A stretch of 20,719 nucleotides of DNA, from positions 1-20,719 of the forward strand of contig DATKYY010000007.1 of assembly GCA_035528295.1 (NCBI GenBank). Reading direction: 5' to 3'. Positions 1 through 7,051 of the stretch are shown piece after piece (positions within the stretch are counted from its first letter, which is position 1; every line of letters begins with the position of its first letter). Source of the DNA: G020353235 sp035528295 (GTDB taxonomy: Bacteria; Chloroflexota; Dehalococcoidia; Dehalococcoidales; JAUYDJ01). The position numbers and the translations under genes were made by a program. The notes beneath the pieces were generated by a model that did no database searches, was not told the origin of the DNA, and saw nothing but the letters and a program-made list of their open reading frames with translations.

Positions 1-323
1 CGGGAGCGGGCGGTGTGGAGCTTCCCCCCCGCCTCGCCTATCTTTTCCATCAGGCAGGCCTCGATATTGAGGTGGATGTCCTCTAGCTCCGGCTTGAACT
101 GGAACTTGCCCTGCTCTATCTCCGCCTTGATTGACTTGAGCCCCGAAATAATGCTCTCCGCCTCTTTCGGGGCGATGATGCCCTGTCTTGAGAGCATCTT
201 AGCGTGGGCGATACTGCCGGCGATGTCGTGTTGATATAAGCGCCAGTCAAAGGGGATAGAAGCGGTATATTTGGTCACTAATTTATCGGCTGCCTTGTTC
301 AGGCGACCTCGAATATGGCTCAT
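1..323 (-). CDS. argH: Argininosuccinate lyase, N-terminal part (runs off left edge)
   Basis: Last step of arginine synthesis: cytoplasmic ArgH splits argininosuccinate into arginine and fumarate. Only the first 107 codons are in the window; the rest lies beyond position 1. The visible part has the family landmarks in order: DIAGSIAHAKML (residues 33-44), EDIHLNIE (81-88) and GGKLHTARS (99-107), which in the family leads straight into the RND(Q) substrate-binding segment. The ATG at 323 follows the argG stop by a single base, so the two genes are surely co-transcribed and probably translationally coupled; the AGAGGAAG just upstream of the argG stop can serve as ribosome binding site. It is the last visible gene of the operon argJ-argB-argD-hydrolase-argG-argH. 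Nothing looks broken. The family is certain; completeness cannot be judged. Confidence 0.95.
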   Translation of the reverse strand, partial: MSHIRGRLNKAADKLVTKYTASIPFDWRLYQHDIAGSIAHAKMLSRQGIIAPKEAESIISGLKSIKAEIEQGKFQFKPELEDIHLNIEACLMEKIGEAGGKLHTARS

Positions 324-324
324 A

Positions 325-1536
325 TTAATCTTCCTCTATTGGCTCGGTGGGCTGCACCTTTGCCTGAGTCCTGACCGGCAGCCCCCATATCTGGATAAAG
401 CCGGGGGCAGCCTTCCGGTCAAACTCATCACCCTTATCATAGGTGGCCAGACCGTGGCTGTACAGGGAAAAGGGTGATTTCCTGCCGACCACCGCCGAGC
501 TTCCCTTGAACAGCTTCAGTCTGACTGCCCCGCTAACCCAGTGCTGTGAACTCTTGACGTAGGCGGCTAAATCGCGGTGCAGCGAGCTAAACCACAGGCC
601 GTTATAGATCAGGTCGGCATACTCTATGGCTACTTTCTGTTTGAAGCGCAGTTGCTCTTTAGAAAGGGTTATCGCCTCCATGGCCTGGTGTGCCTGAAGC
701 AGCACGGTGGCGGCGGGGGCTTCATAAATCTCCCTCGACTTTATGCCCACCAGCCTGTTTTCTAAATGGTCAACCCGGCCGACACCATGCCCGCCGGCCA
801 GCTCACTCAGTTGCTGAATCAGGCTGACCCCGTCCATCTTCTGGCCATCAATAGTTACCGGAACCCCCTGCTCGAAGCCAATCTCTACGTATCTCGGCTT
901 GTCCGGGGCCTTTGCCGGTGATTTGGTCAGGGTAAACACATCTTCCGGCGGCTCAACCCAGGGGTCTTCCAGGACCCCGCACTCAATACTCCTCCCCCAG
1001 AGGTTCTCATCAATAGAATAGGGGCTGTCAGCGGTAATCGGCACCGGGATATTAAAGCGCTGGGCATAGCTGATGCTTTCCTCCCGCGTCATGTCCCATT
1101 CCCGGGCCGGGGCAATCACCTTGAGGTCGGGCGCCAGCGCATTGACACTGACCTCGATTCTTACCTGGTCGTTGCCCTTACCGGTGCACCCGTGAGCCAC
1201 TGTGGTGGCTTTCTCCGCCCGGGCCACATCCACCAGAATCTGGGCAATCAGGGGTCGGGATAGGGCAGTGGCCAGCGGGTAATGTCCTTCGTAGAGGGCG
1301 TCTGCCTTTAGCGCCGGGAAGATAAAATTATTGACAAACGCTTTTTTGGCGTCCTGCACCAGCGCTTTGGTGGCGCCGGCGTTACACGCTTTCTGCTGAA
1401 CCAGGGAAAAGTCACGCTCGTTTCCGACGTCCACGGTAACGGCGATGACCTCCAGATTATATTTCTCCTGAAGCCACCGTATGGCTACTGAGGTATCCAG
1501 TCCTCCGCTATAAGCCAGTACTACTTTATCTGGCAT
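325..1536 (-). CDS. argG: Argininosuccinate synthase
   Basis: Cytoplasmic ATP-dependent ligase joining citrulline and aspartate to argininosuccinate. The protein is 403 residues, the normal length for the family. It carries the N-type ATP pyrophosphatase P-loop AYSGGLDTS (residues 8-16), YPLATALSRPLIA (86-98), and the nucleotide and citrulline-binding segment HGCTGKGNDQVR (115-126). The ATG at 1536 is chosen over an in-frame start 39 bases upstream for three reasons: family members begin just before the P-loop, a GGAGGT lies 5 bases before this ATG, and the longer form would overlap the preceding hydrolase gene. The hydrolase gene ends 25 bases upstream and argH begins one base after the stop. 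The C-terminus ends in a short acidic stretch (EPIEED). All key motifs are intact. Confidence 0.97.
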   Translation of the reverse strand: MPDKVVLAYSGGLDTSVAIRWLQEKYNLEVIAVTVDVGNERDFSLVQQKACNAGATKALVQDAKKAFVNNFIFPALKADALYEGHYPLATALSRPLIAQILVDVARAEKATTVAHGCTGKGNDQVRIEVSVNALAPDLKVIAPAREWDMTREESISYAQRFNIPVPITADSPYSIDENLWGRSIECGVLEDPWVEPPEDVFTLTKSPAKAPDKPRYVEIGFEQGVPVTIDGQKMDGVSLIQQLSELAGGHGVGRVDHLENRLVGIKSREIYEAPAATVLLQAHQAMEAITLSKEQLRFKQKVAIEYADLIYNGLWFSSLHRDLAAYVKSSQHWVSGAVRLKLFKGSSAVVGRKSPFSLYSHGLATYDKGDEFDRKAAPGFIQIWGLPVRTQAKVQPTEPIEED

Positions 1537-1561
1537 CTTGAACCTCCGCTTCGCTAAATTA

Positions 1562-2470
1562 TCACCACTTCTCAATGCCGAAGTTTAGCTCTAAGAAGTC
1601 GGTGATCTGGCGGTAGACCTCGGGGTATTGCCACCAGTAATCGTGCCCCGGAGCCTTAATAAAGTGCAGAATCGCTCCTGATTCATTGGGGGGCTCCGGC
1701 AGACCGAGCAGGTTCCTGAGGCTAGCCCGGACCATAATCAGAATTTCCCCCTCGGTGAAAGAGTCCGGAGTCCGGCCGTTATCCGTCATAATCAGCGTCC
1801 GGTCTAAGGTGACACTATCGTGCCAGAAGGGGGGACCGCTCTGGATACTGTAAACTCTCGGGTTATCGGCCAGGATACCCATCGTCTGGTCGCAGATAAT
1901 CGTGCCATTGCTTTCACCGGCGATGATAACCTTGAGCTCGGGGAGGTGGGTGGTGAGAAACTCCACCCGGTAGGCTAAATCTTTCGCCTTTGATGAGTAA
2001 CCATTTAGCATTTCAGCCAGCTCATCAATGCGCCCCGGCAGGCTATCAGTCGTTCGCTGGTAGCTTACCAGCAGCGATTTATAGCCCGAGCTATGCAGTT
2101 CATATTCGATGCCGGTAAAAATGCTTAACCAGCCGGGAGAAGACTCGATTAGATTCCACCCCCAGCCGCCGGAGTTAAAGAGTAAAATAAAGTCCTTGTC
2201 TTTAGCCCCCTGATAGGTGCCCAGCAGCTGGTTGGCAAAGGTGTCGCGCTCCTCATGGTTATCACCGAAGAGCTCGGTGGCTAACTGGTTAGCATCCTCC
2301 GCCACCGATGGCGGCACTGCGGAAAGGTCTTGGGCGTGCAGGGGAAGCCCGCCGGTGCAGATTTCAGAGGCTACCCCGACCTGGGTAGCTGACACCGACA
2401 GCACTATCGCCAGAAGGGAGAGGACAGCGATTACGGTTACTAAAGTCTTGCGTTGATTAAACTTGGGCAT
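1562..2470 (-). CDS. Exported or membrane-anchored alpha/beta-hydrolase-like protein, function unknown
   Basis: 302 residues; I do not recognise a named family. Residues 1-30 look like a signal peptide or membrane anchor: a basic start (KFNQRK) followed by a hydrophobic run at about 10-28, so the rest probably lies outside the membrane. Beta-strand VIIA followed by GESNG (185-189) fits the GxSxG nucleophile elbow of serine hydrolases, with Ser187 as candidate nucleophile. His276 in APGHDYWW near the C-terminus is a candidate catalytic histidine; the acid residue is not obvious. FNSGGWGWN (98-106) could form the oxyanion region. The ATG follows GGGGGC by about 6 bases. The gene sits inside the arginine operon, 18 bases after argD and 25 before argG, so it is co-transcribed with enzymes it has no evident link to. 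A lipase, esterase or peptidase are all possible; the substrate is unknown. Confidence 0.7.
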   Translation of the reverse strand: MPKFNQRKTLVTVIAVLSLLAIVLSVSATQVGVASEICTGGLPLHAQDLSAVPPSVAEDANQLATELFGDNHEERDTFANQLLGTYQGAKDKDFILLFNSGGWGWNLIESSPGWLSIFTGIEYELHSSGYKSLLVSYQRTTDSLPGRIDELAEMLNGYSSKAKDLAYRVEFLTTHLPELKVIIAGESNGTIICDQTMGILADNPRVYSIQSGPPFWHDSVTLDRTLIMTDNGRTPDSFTEGEILIMVRASLRNLLGLPEPPNESGAILHFIKAPGHDYWWQYPEVYRQITDFLELNFGIEKW

Positions 2471-2488
2471 AAATTGCCCCCTTAAAGA

Positions 2489-3670
2489 TTAAACACTGGC
2501 CAGGGCTTCAGCCAGAATGCCGAGTGCTTCATCAACCTCCGCTTTAGTAATAATAAGGGGCGGCATAAAGCGCAGGGCATTGGGCTTCACCCGGTTGACC
2601 AGTAAGCCTCTCTCCAGGCAAGCCATTACCACTGCCTGGGCAATATCCTGGCTGAACTCCATAGCCACCAGTAATCCACACCCCCGAACCTCGGTGATAA
2701 ACGGGAATTTTGGTTTTAAGCCTTCCAGGCTATTAATCAGGTACTGCCCCACCATCCGGGCATTACCGGCAATATCATGCTCAATAATAAACTGCAGGGT
2801 AGCCAGGCCAGCCGCACAGGCTACCGGGTTACCACCGAAGGTTGAGCCATGCTCTCCCGGGGTAAAGACGGAGACCCTGTCTTTAGCTAGAATAGCCCCG
2901 ATAGGGATGCCACTAGCCAGCCCCTTGGCTAGGGTCATTATATCAGGTTCAACACCATATTGCTCGTAGGCAAAAAGGGTTCCGGTTCGCCCCACGCCGG
3001 TTTGAATTTCATCAAAGATGAGCAGAATACCGGCCTCATCACACCAGGCCCGCACCGCCGCCAGATAGTCCGGGTCGGGGAGGTTAACTCCCCCCTCCCC
3101 CTGTATTGGTTCCAGCATTACGGCACAGGTATGACTGGTGGTTGCCGCCTTTATCACCCCGAAATTATTATACTCCACATTGACAAAGCCCGCTGGCAGC
3201 GGAAGATAGGGCTGCTGGAATTTAGGCTGGGCCGTGGCGGCGACCATGGCCAGGGTGCGGCCATGAAAGGAGCTGGTGGTGGTAATTACCTCATAGGCTC
3301 CCTTTAGGTAGAGCTTGCCATAGCGCCGGGCCAGCTTCACCGCCCCCTCATTAGCCTCCGCCCCGCTGTTAGCCAGGAATACCTTATCAAAGCAGCTGTG
3401 CTGCACCAGGAGCTCGGCCAGGCGAATCTGGGGAACGGTGTAGAACTGGTTTGAAGCCTGAATCAGGGTATTGACCTGTTCGGTTACCGCCTGGGCAACT
3501 ACCGGATGGCAGTGCCCCAGGCTGTTGACCGCCCAGCCGCCAACAAAATCGAGATACTCCCGGCCGGCTTCATCCCATGCCCTTGCCCCCTGCCCCTTGA
3601 CCAGGGTCAGCGGTAGTCTTTCCACGAAGTTCATCAGGTATTTATCCGCCATTGCGGGCCAGTCAGTCAT
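2489..3670 (-). CDS. argD: Acetylornithine aminotransferase
   Basis: PLP-dependent class III aminotransferase converting N-acetylglutamate semialdehyde and glutamate to N-acetylornithine. The protein is 393 residues, the usual size. Motifs in order: NSGAEANE (101-108, phosphate binding), FHGRT (135-139), EPIQGEGG (187-194), DEIQTGVGRTG (220-230, cofactor aspartate), the Schiff-base lysine K249 in TLAKG, and GSTFGGNP (275-282). The ATG at 3670 has AAGGT 5 bases upstream; an internal ATG at residue 7 is a weaker alternative. It lies 11 bases after argB and 18 before the hydrolase gene, in the same operon. Related class III enzymes use succinylornithine, GABA or LysW-bound lysine precursors. The surrounding argJ, argB and argG make the arginine role the clear choice, though a second role in lysine synthesis cannot be ruled out. 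Confidence 0.95.
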   Translation of the reverse strand: MTDWPAMADKYLMNFVERLPLTLVKGQGARAWDEAGREYLDFVGGWAVNSLGHCHPVVAQAVTEQVNTLIQASNQFYTVPQIRLAELLVQHSCFDKVFLANSGAEANEGAVKLARRYGKLYLKGAYEVITTTSSFHGRTLAMVAATAQPKFQQPYLPLPAGFVNVEYNNFGVIKAATTSHTCAVMLEPIQGEGGVNLPDPDYLAAVRAWCDEAGILLIFDEIQTGVGRTGTLFAYEQYGVEPDIMTLAKGLASGIPIGAILAKDRVSVFTPGEHGSTFGGNPVACAAGLATLQFIIEHDIAGNARMVGQYLINSLEGLKPKFPFITEVRGCGLLVAMEFSQDIAQAVVMACLERGLLVNRVKPNALRFMPPLIITKAEVDEALGILAEALASV

Positions 3671-3681
3671 CTTTTACCTTC

Positions 3682-4473
3682 TCATTTCTTCTTTATTATG
3701 GTGCCGCTGTGATGCCCTTCTATTTCCTGGAGCAGGGCGTGCGGCTGGCGGCCATCGATAATGCAGGTGGTCTCGGTGCTGGCTAGCGCCCTCAAGCAGG
3801 CTTTAACCTTGGGAATCATACCCCCCGATATTACCCCGGAGGTGATTAAGGCTTCGGCTGCCTCCGGCGATAGCCGGGGCAAAAGCTTGCCCGCTTGGTC
3901 GCTAACACCGCTAACATCGGTGAGGAGGATAAGCTCTTCGGCACCAATCGCGGCCGCAATTTCACCGGCGACGGGGTCACCGTTAACGTTAAGTATCCGG
4001 GGGGCATCTTCTGGTCTGTCAAAAGAGTGCAGGCCCAGCGGCGAGACCACCGGGATATAGCCTTTGCTCAGCAAAGCTTCCAGGGGGGCAGTATTCACCT
4101 TGACCACTGTCCCCGTGTAGCCTGACTCCTGGTCCTTGATCCGGCCCTGAATCAGGGCGCCATCGACACCGCTGATACCGATTGCCTGACCACCCAGGCT
4201 GTTGATGGCGGCCACCAGCTCTTTATTCACCAGCCCGGCCAGCACTGCGGTCACCACATCAAGGGTTACCCGGTCGGTGACCCGCTCCCCCTGGACAAAT
4301 CGGGTGGAGATGCCCAGTCGGGAGAGCCAGCCGGTAACTACATTGGCGCCACCATGCACCACCACCAGTGATTTACCCTGCTGCTGGAGGCAGACGATGT
4401 CCTCCAGGGTGGTGTCATGTTTACCCAGAGTAGCCCCGCCTATCTTAACCACGATAACTTTTTGTTTACTCAT
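3682..4473 (-). CDS. argB: Acetylglutamate kinase
   Basis: Amino-acid kinase family enzyme phosphorylating N-acetylglutamate, the second step of the acetylated ornithine pathway. The protein is 263 residues, compact for the family, and lacks the extra N-terminal helix found in arginine-inhibited hexameric forms. Visible motifs are KIGGA (10-14), VVHGGA (38-43), RVTD (64-67), the NVNGDPVAGEIAAAIGA segment and LLTDVSGV of the ATP-binding half, and GGMIPKVKA near the C-terminus. The glycine-rich loop reads HGGAN where most ArgB proteins have HGGGP. LysW-dependent kinases (LysZ) also differ here, but no lysW is nearby and argJ is adjacent, so ArgB is preferred. The start region carries a 12-base direct repeat that duplicates the ATG (see the repeat at 4467-4492). 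The gene lies 26 bases after argJ. Confidence 0.92.
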   Translation of the reverse strand: MSKQKVIVVKIGGATLGKHDTTLEDIVCLQQQGKSLVVVHGGANVVTGWLSRLGISTRFVQGERVTDRVTLDVVTAVLAGLVNKELVAAINSLGGQAIGISGVDGALIQGRIKDQESGYTGTVVKVNTAPLEALLSKGYIPVVSPLGLHSFDRPEDAPRILNVNGDPVAGEIAAAIGAEELILLTDVSGVSDQAGKLLPRLSPEAAEALITSGVISGGMIPKVKACLRALASTETTCIIDGRQPHALLQEIEGHHSGTIIKKK

Positions 4474-4492
4474 TTATCACTACTCATTTATC
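4467..4492 (-). repeat. Tandem 12-bp repeat duplicating the argB start region
   Basis: On the minus strand GATAAATGAGTA occurs twice with a period of 14 bases (plus-strand 4467-4478 and 4481-4492). Each copy contains an ATG. The downstream ATG (4473) is the argB start. The upstream one (4487) is out of frame and opens a five-codon reading frame (M-S-S-D-K) whose TGA overlaps the argB ATG. No clear Shine-Dalgarno sequence precedes either copy. Termination-reinitiation is possible but not shown. Confidence 0.8.
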
Positions 4493-4499
4493 GCTATTA

Positions 4500-5717
4500 T
4501 CAGGTGGTATATTGACTATTAATGGTGACATATTCCTCGGACAGGTCGCAACCCCAGGCGGTAGCCGTGGCTGCCCCCAGGTTGAGCTGTAAATTTATCG
4601 GTACCTCATCACCAGCCAGAATTTTGGCTACCTCTGCCTGGTGAAAGGGCAGGGGACAGCCGCCTTTCATCACGCAGATGTTGCCCAGGTAAAGCTCAAG
4701 CTTGGTTTCCACCAGCTTTACCCCGCTCCGCCCCGCGGCGGCGATAATCCGCCCCCAGTTGGGGTCGTTGCCGTGGATGGCGGTCTTCACCAGTGGCGAG
4801 CTGACGATGGTCCGGGCCGCCTGCCTCGCCTGGCTGGTGGTGGCTGCCCCGCCCACGGTAACCTCAATGAGCTTGGTTGCCCCTTCCCCGTCACGGGCGG
4901 TGGCTTTAGCCAGTTTGGTGCAAACCCGGTCAAGCGCCTGTTGAAAAATAAAAGCCTCTTCGCTATCCGCTGATATCGGCTTGTTACCCGCCATCCCGTT
5001 AGCCATGAGCAGCACCATATCATTGGGGCTGGTATCCCCGTCAATCGAAATCATATTAAAAGAGATATCCACCGCCTTTTTTAGAGCCAGCTTGAGAAAG
5101 CCGCTGTCTACAGCGGCATCGGTGGTCAGGAGGCAGAGCAGGGTGGCCAGGTTGGGGTGAATCATCCCGGAGCCTTTAGCCACACCACCGATAGTAAATC
5201 TATCCGCCCCGGCGCTGACGGCAACCGCCGTCTCTTTGGCCATGGTATCGGTAGTCATAATGGCTCTGGCCAGCTTGTGTCCCCCATCGGTGTTGAGGGC
5301 AATCTGTTTCAGGCTGGCCCTGACTCGCTCCATGGGCAGCGGGTGCCCGATGACGCCGGTGCTGGCTACCAGGACCCGGTTGGCGGGTGTGTCCACCATC
5401 TCAGCCACCAGCGCTGTCATCTCGGTGGCATCATCAAGTCCCTGTTGGCCGGTGCTGGCGTTGGCGCAGCCGCTATTTACCACTACCGCCGTGGCTTTCC
5501 CGGAGCGTAGCCTTTTCCGGGACAGAATTACCGGTGCCGCCTTAATCTTATTAGCCGTAAATAGCGCCGCCGCGGTACACGGGGCTTCAGAACAGAGAAT
5601 ACCGAGGTCGAGTGTATCTTCAGCTCTTTTCTTGATACCGGCGTAGGTAGCACCAGCCCGAAAACCGTGTGGGGAGGTAACCGTCCCGGCGGGGATGGGC
5701 TCAATTCTGGCTTCCAT
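4500..5717 (-). CDS. argJ: Glutamate N-acetyltransferase / ornithine acetyltransferase ArgJ
   Basis: ArgJ moves the acetyl group from N-acetylornithine to glutamate, closing the acetyl cycle; bifunctional members also make N-acetylglutamate from acetyl-CoA. The protein is 405 residues, typical. It is made as a precursor that cuts itself. The cleavage motif is KGSGMIHPNLATLL (181-194), with A191 as the end of the alpha chain and T192 as the new N-terminal nucleophile of the beta chain. The oxyanion segment STGVIG (119-124) is present, as is HGNDPNWGRIIAAAGRSG of the beta chain. First gene of the arginine operon; argB follows after 26 bases. No Shine-Dalgarno sequence precedes the ATG, and a promoter lies so close that a leaderless mRNA is likely. 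One or two activities cannot be decided from sequence. No argA is seen in the window. Confidence 0.96.
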   Translation of the reverse strand: MEARIEPIPAGTVTSPHGFRAGATYAGIKKRAEDTLDLGILCSEAPCTAAALFTANKIKAAPVILSRKRLRSGKATAVVVNSGCANASTGQQGLDDATEMTALVAEMVDTPANRVLVASTGVIGHPLPMERVRASLKQIALNTDGGHKLARAIMTTDTMAKETAVAVSAGADRFTIGGVAKGSGMIHPNLATLLCLLTTDAAVDSGFLKLALKKAVDISFNMISIDGDTSPNDMVLLMANGMAGNKPISADSEEAFIFQQALDRVCTKLAKATARDGEGATKLIEVTVGGAATTSQARQAARTIVSSPLVKTAIHGNDPNWGRIIAAAGRSGVKLVETKLELYLGNICVMKGGCPLPFHQAEVAKILAGDEVPINLQLNLGAATATAWGCDLSEEYVTINSQYTT

Positions 5718-5725
5718 TTACCGAA

Positions 5726-5754
5726 ACTATATCATATCGGGCATAACAAGGCAA
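5726..5754 (-). promoter_or_regulatory. Predicted argJ operon promoter, leaderless arrangement
   Basis: On the minus strand TTGCCT (5749-5754) and TATAGT (5726-5731) are separated by 17 bases, a good sigma-70-type match. Only 8 bases lie between the -10 box and the argJ ATG, so transcription would begin at or within a few bases of the start codon. This agrees with the absence of a ribosome binding site. A 6-bp inverted repeat (AGGCGG/CCGCCT, 5757-5773) sits directly upstream of the -35 box. Promoter use is inferred. Confidence 0.6.
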
Positions 5755-5780
5755 CGAGGCGGGCCTGCCGCCTGAAACAG

Positions 5781-5845
5781 AAAAAAGAAGGCTGTAGGAA
5801 ATCACACCCAGAAAAGGCTAGCTTTTCTGAGCGCCTACAGCCTTT
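5781..5845 (-). terminator. Intrinsic terminator downstream of ftsZ, nested hairpin
   Basis: Read on the minus strand, an 11-bp perfect stem is formed by plus-strand AAGGCTGTAGG (5788-5798) and CCTACAGCCTT (5834-5844). A second 8-bp stem (5809-5816 with 5822-5829, 5-base loop) is nested inside. The outer stem is followed on the minus strand by CTTTTTT. It lies 38 bases past the ftsZ stop and just upstream of the argJ promoter, so it separates the two operons. The nested form is unusual, and partial read-through control of argJ is conceivable. Confidence 0.88.
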
Positions 5846-5882
5846 ACTAAGTCCCGGAGGCTGATTTAAGCTCCCGGGAATT

Positions 5883-7013
5883 TTACCAAGCTGGAGTATT
5901 TATCGTCGGTTTAACCGCCTTCATTGAGTGTGTCATTGCCTGACGGCGTTGGCTAAACAGAGGGCGGCGCAGGAACGAGGGAACATCGAGTTCATCTTCA
6001 CTCTTCATGCCCTTAAGGAATTGAGACAGTTCGTCTTCCTGGGTCATTCCGGGCATTCCTGCCTTGGAGATAAAACCGGTGGCAATCAGGGTAATTCTGA
6101 TCTCCTTTTCCAGTGCGGCTTCATTAGCCACGCCAAAGATGATGTTCGCATCAGGGTCTACGGCTTGCCTGATTACATCAGCTGCTTCGTTAACCTCCAT
6201 GAGGGACATGGTGGTGCCGCCAACGACATTGAACAGCACTCCCTTTGAGCCGTTGACCGAGACATCAAGCAACGGGCTGGACAGGGCTTCCTTGGCTGCC
6301 TCAACCGCTCGGTTTTGCCCGGTGCCGGTGCCAATGGACATCCAGGCGGGACCGGCGTCTTTCATCACTGACTTAACATCAGCAAAGTCCAGGTTTATTA
6401 TGCCGGGGACAGTGATGACTTCGGCAATGGCCTGAACACCGTGTCTCAGCACGTCATCGGCTAATTTGAAGGCGTTGTCCACTCCGGTCTTCTGGTCACA
6501 GATGTTGAGCAGTTTGTCATTGGGGATAATAATGAGGGTATCAACTTTGCCCATCAGTTGGGCAATGCCCTCCTCAGCCACTTTGCAGCGGTGGGCACCC
6601 TCAAAGGTGAACGGTCTGGTGACCACGGCAATGGTCAGGGCACCACTGTGCTTGGCAATCTCAGCGATTACCGGAGCGGCGCCGGTACCAGTACCACCAC
6701 CCATGCCGCCGGTGATAAACACCATGTCTGCCCCGGTGACCAGGTCTTTGAGCTCATCACGGTTTTCTTCGGCTGCCTTCTGTCCCTGGACATGGTCACC
6801 ACCCACACCCAGCCCCCGGGTAAGCTTCTCCCCGATCTGGATACGGGTTGGTGCTTCAGTAACCGACAGGGCTTGAGCATCAGTATTCATGGCGATGAAT
6901 TCTACGCCTTGAATTCCTTCTCTGACCATGCGTGTTATAGCATTGCAGCCGCCACCGCCTAGGCCGATGACTTTAATCCTGGCTGGACTAGGTGCGAAAC
7001 TTGTCTTTGCCAT
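5883..7013 (-). CDS. ftsZ: Cell division GTPase FtsZ
   Basis: Tubulin-like GTPase that forms the cytokinetic ring at mid-cell. The protein is 376 residues, normal length. It has the GLGGGGCNA start of the nucleotide fold (17-25), the tubulin signature GGGTGTG (105-111), and the T7 synergy loop NLDFAD (207-212) whose aspartates complete the GTPase site of the neighbouring subunit. The conserved C-terminal peptide that binds FtsA is seen as LDVPSFLRR (342-350). The linker before it is short (about 25 residues), and a further 26-residue, partly basic tail follows, whereas in most FtsZ the peptide is nearly terminal. ATG at 7013 is preceded by GGAGGAG. It is the last gene of mraZ-rsmH-ftsA-ftsZ, 38 bases after ftsA, and is followed by a strong terminator. 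Confidence 0.98.
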   Translation of the reverse strand: MAKTSFAPSPARIKVIGLGGGGCNAITRMVREGIQGVEFIAMNTDAQALSVTEAPTRIQIGEKLTRGLGVGGDHVQGQKAAEENRDELKDLVTGADMVFITGGMGGGTGTGAAPVIAEIAKHSGALTIAVVTRPFTFEGAHRCKVAEEGIAQLMGKVDTLIIIPNDKLLNICDQKTGVDNAFKLADDVLRHGVQAIAEVITVPGIINLDFADVKSVMKDAGPAWMSIGTGTGQNRAVEAAKEALSSPLLDVSVNGSKGVLFNVVGGTTMSLMEVNEAADVIRQAVDPDANIIFGVANEAALEKEIRITLIATGFISKAGMPGMTQEDELSQFLKGMKSEDELDVPSFLRRPLFSQRRQAMTHSMKAVKPTINTPAW

Positions 7014-7051
7014 CTCCTCCTCCTTTCTTTACTGCCTTATAGTAATTTTGA

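Noticed and set aside
1537..1575. Longer argG start 13 codons upstream
   Set aside because: It overlaps the end of the hydrolase gene, adds residues absent from the family, and the later ATG has a GGAGGT at correct spacing.
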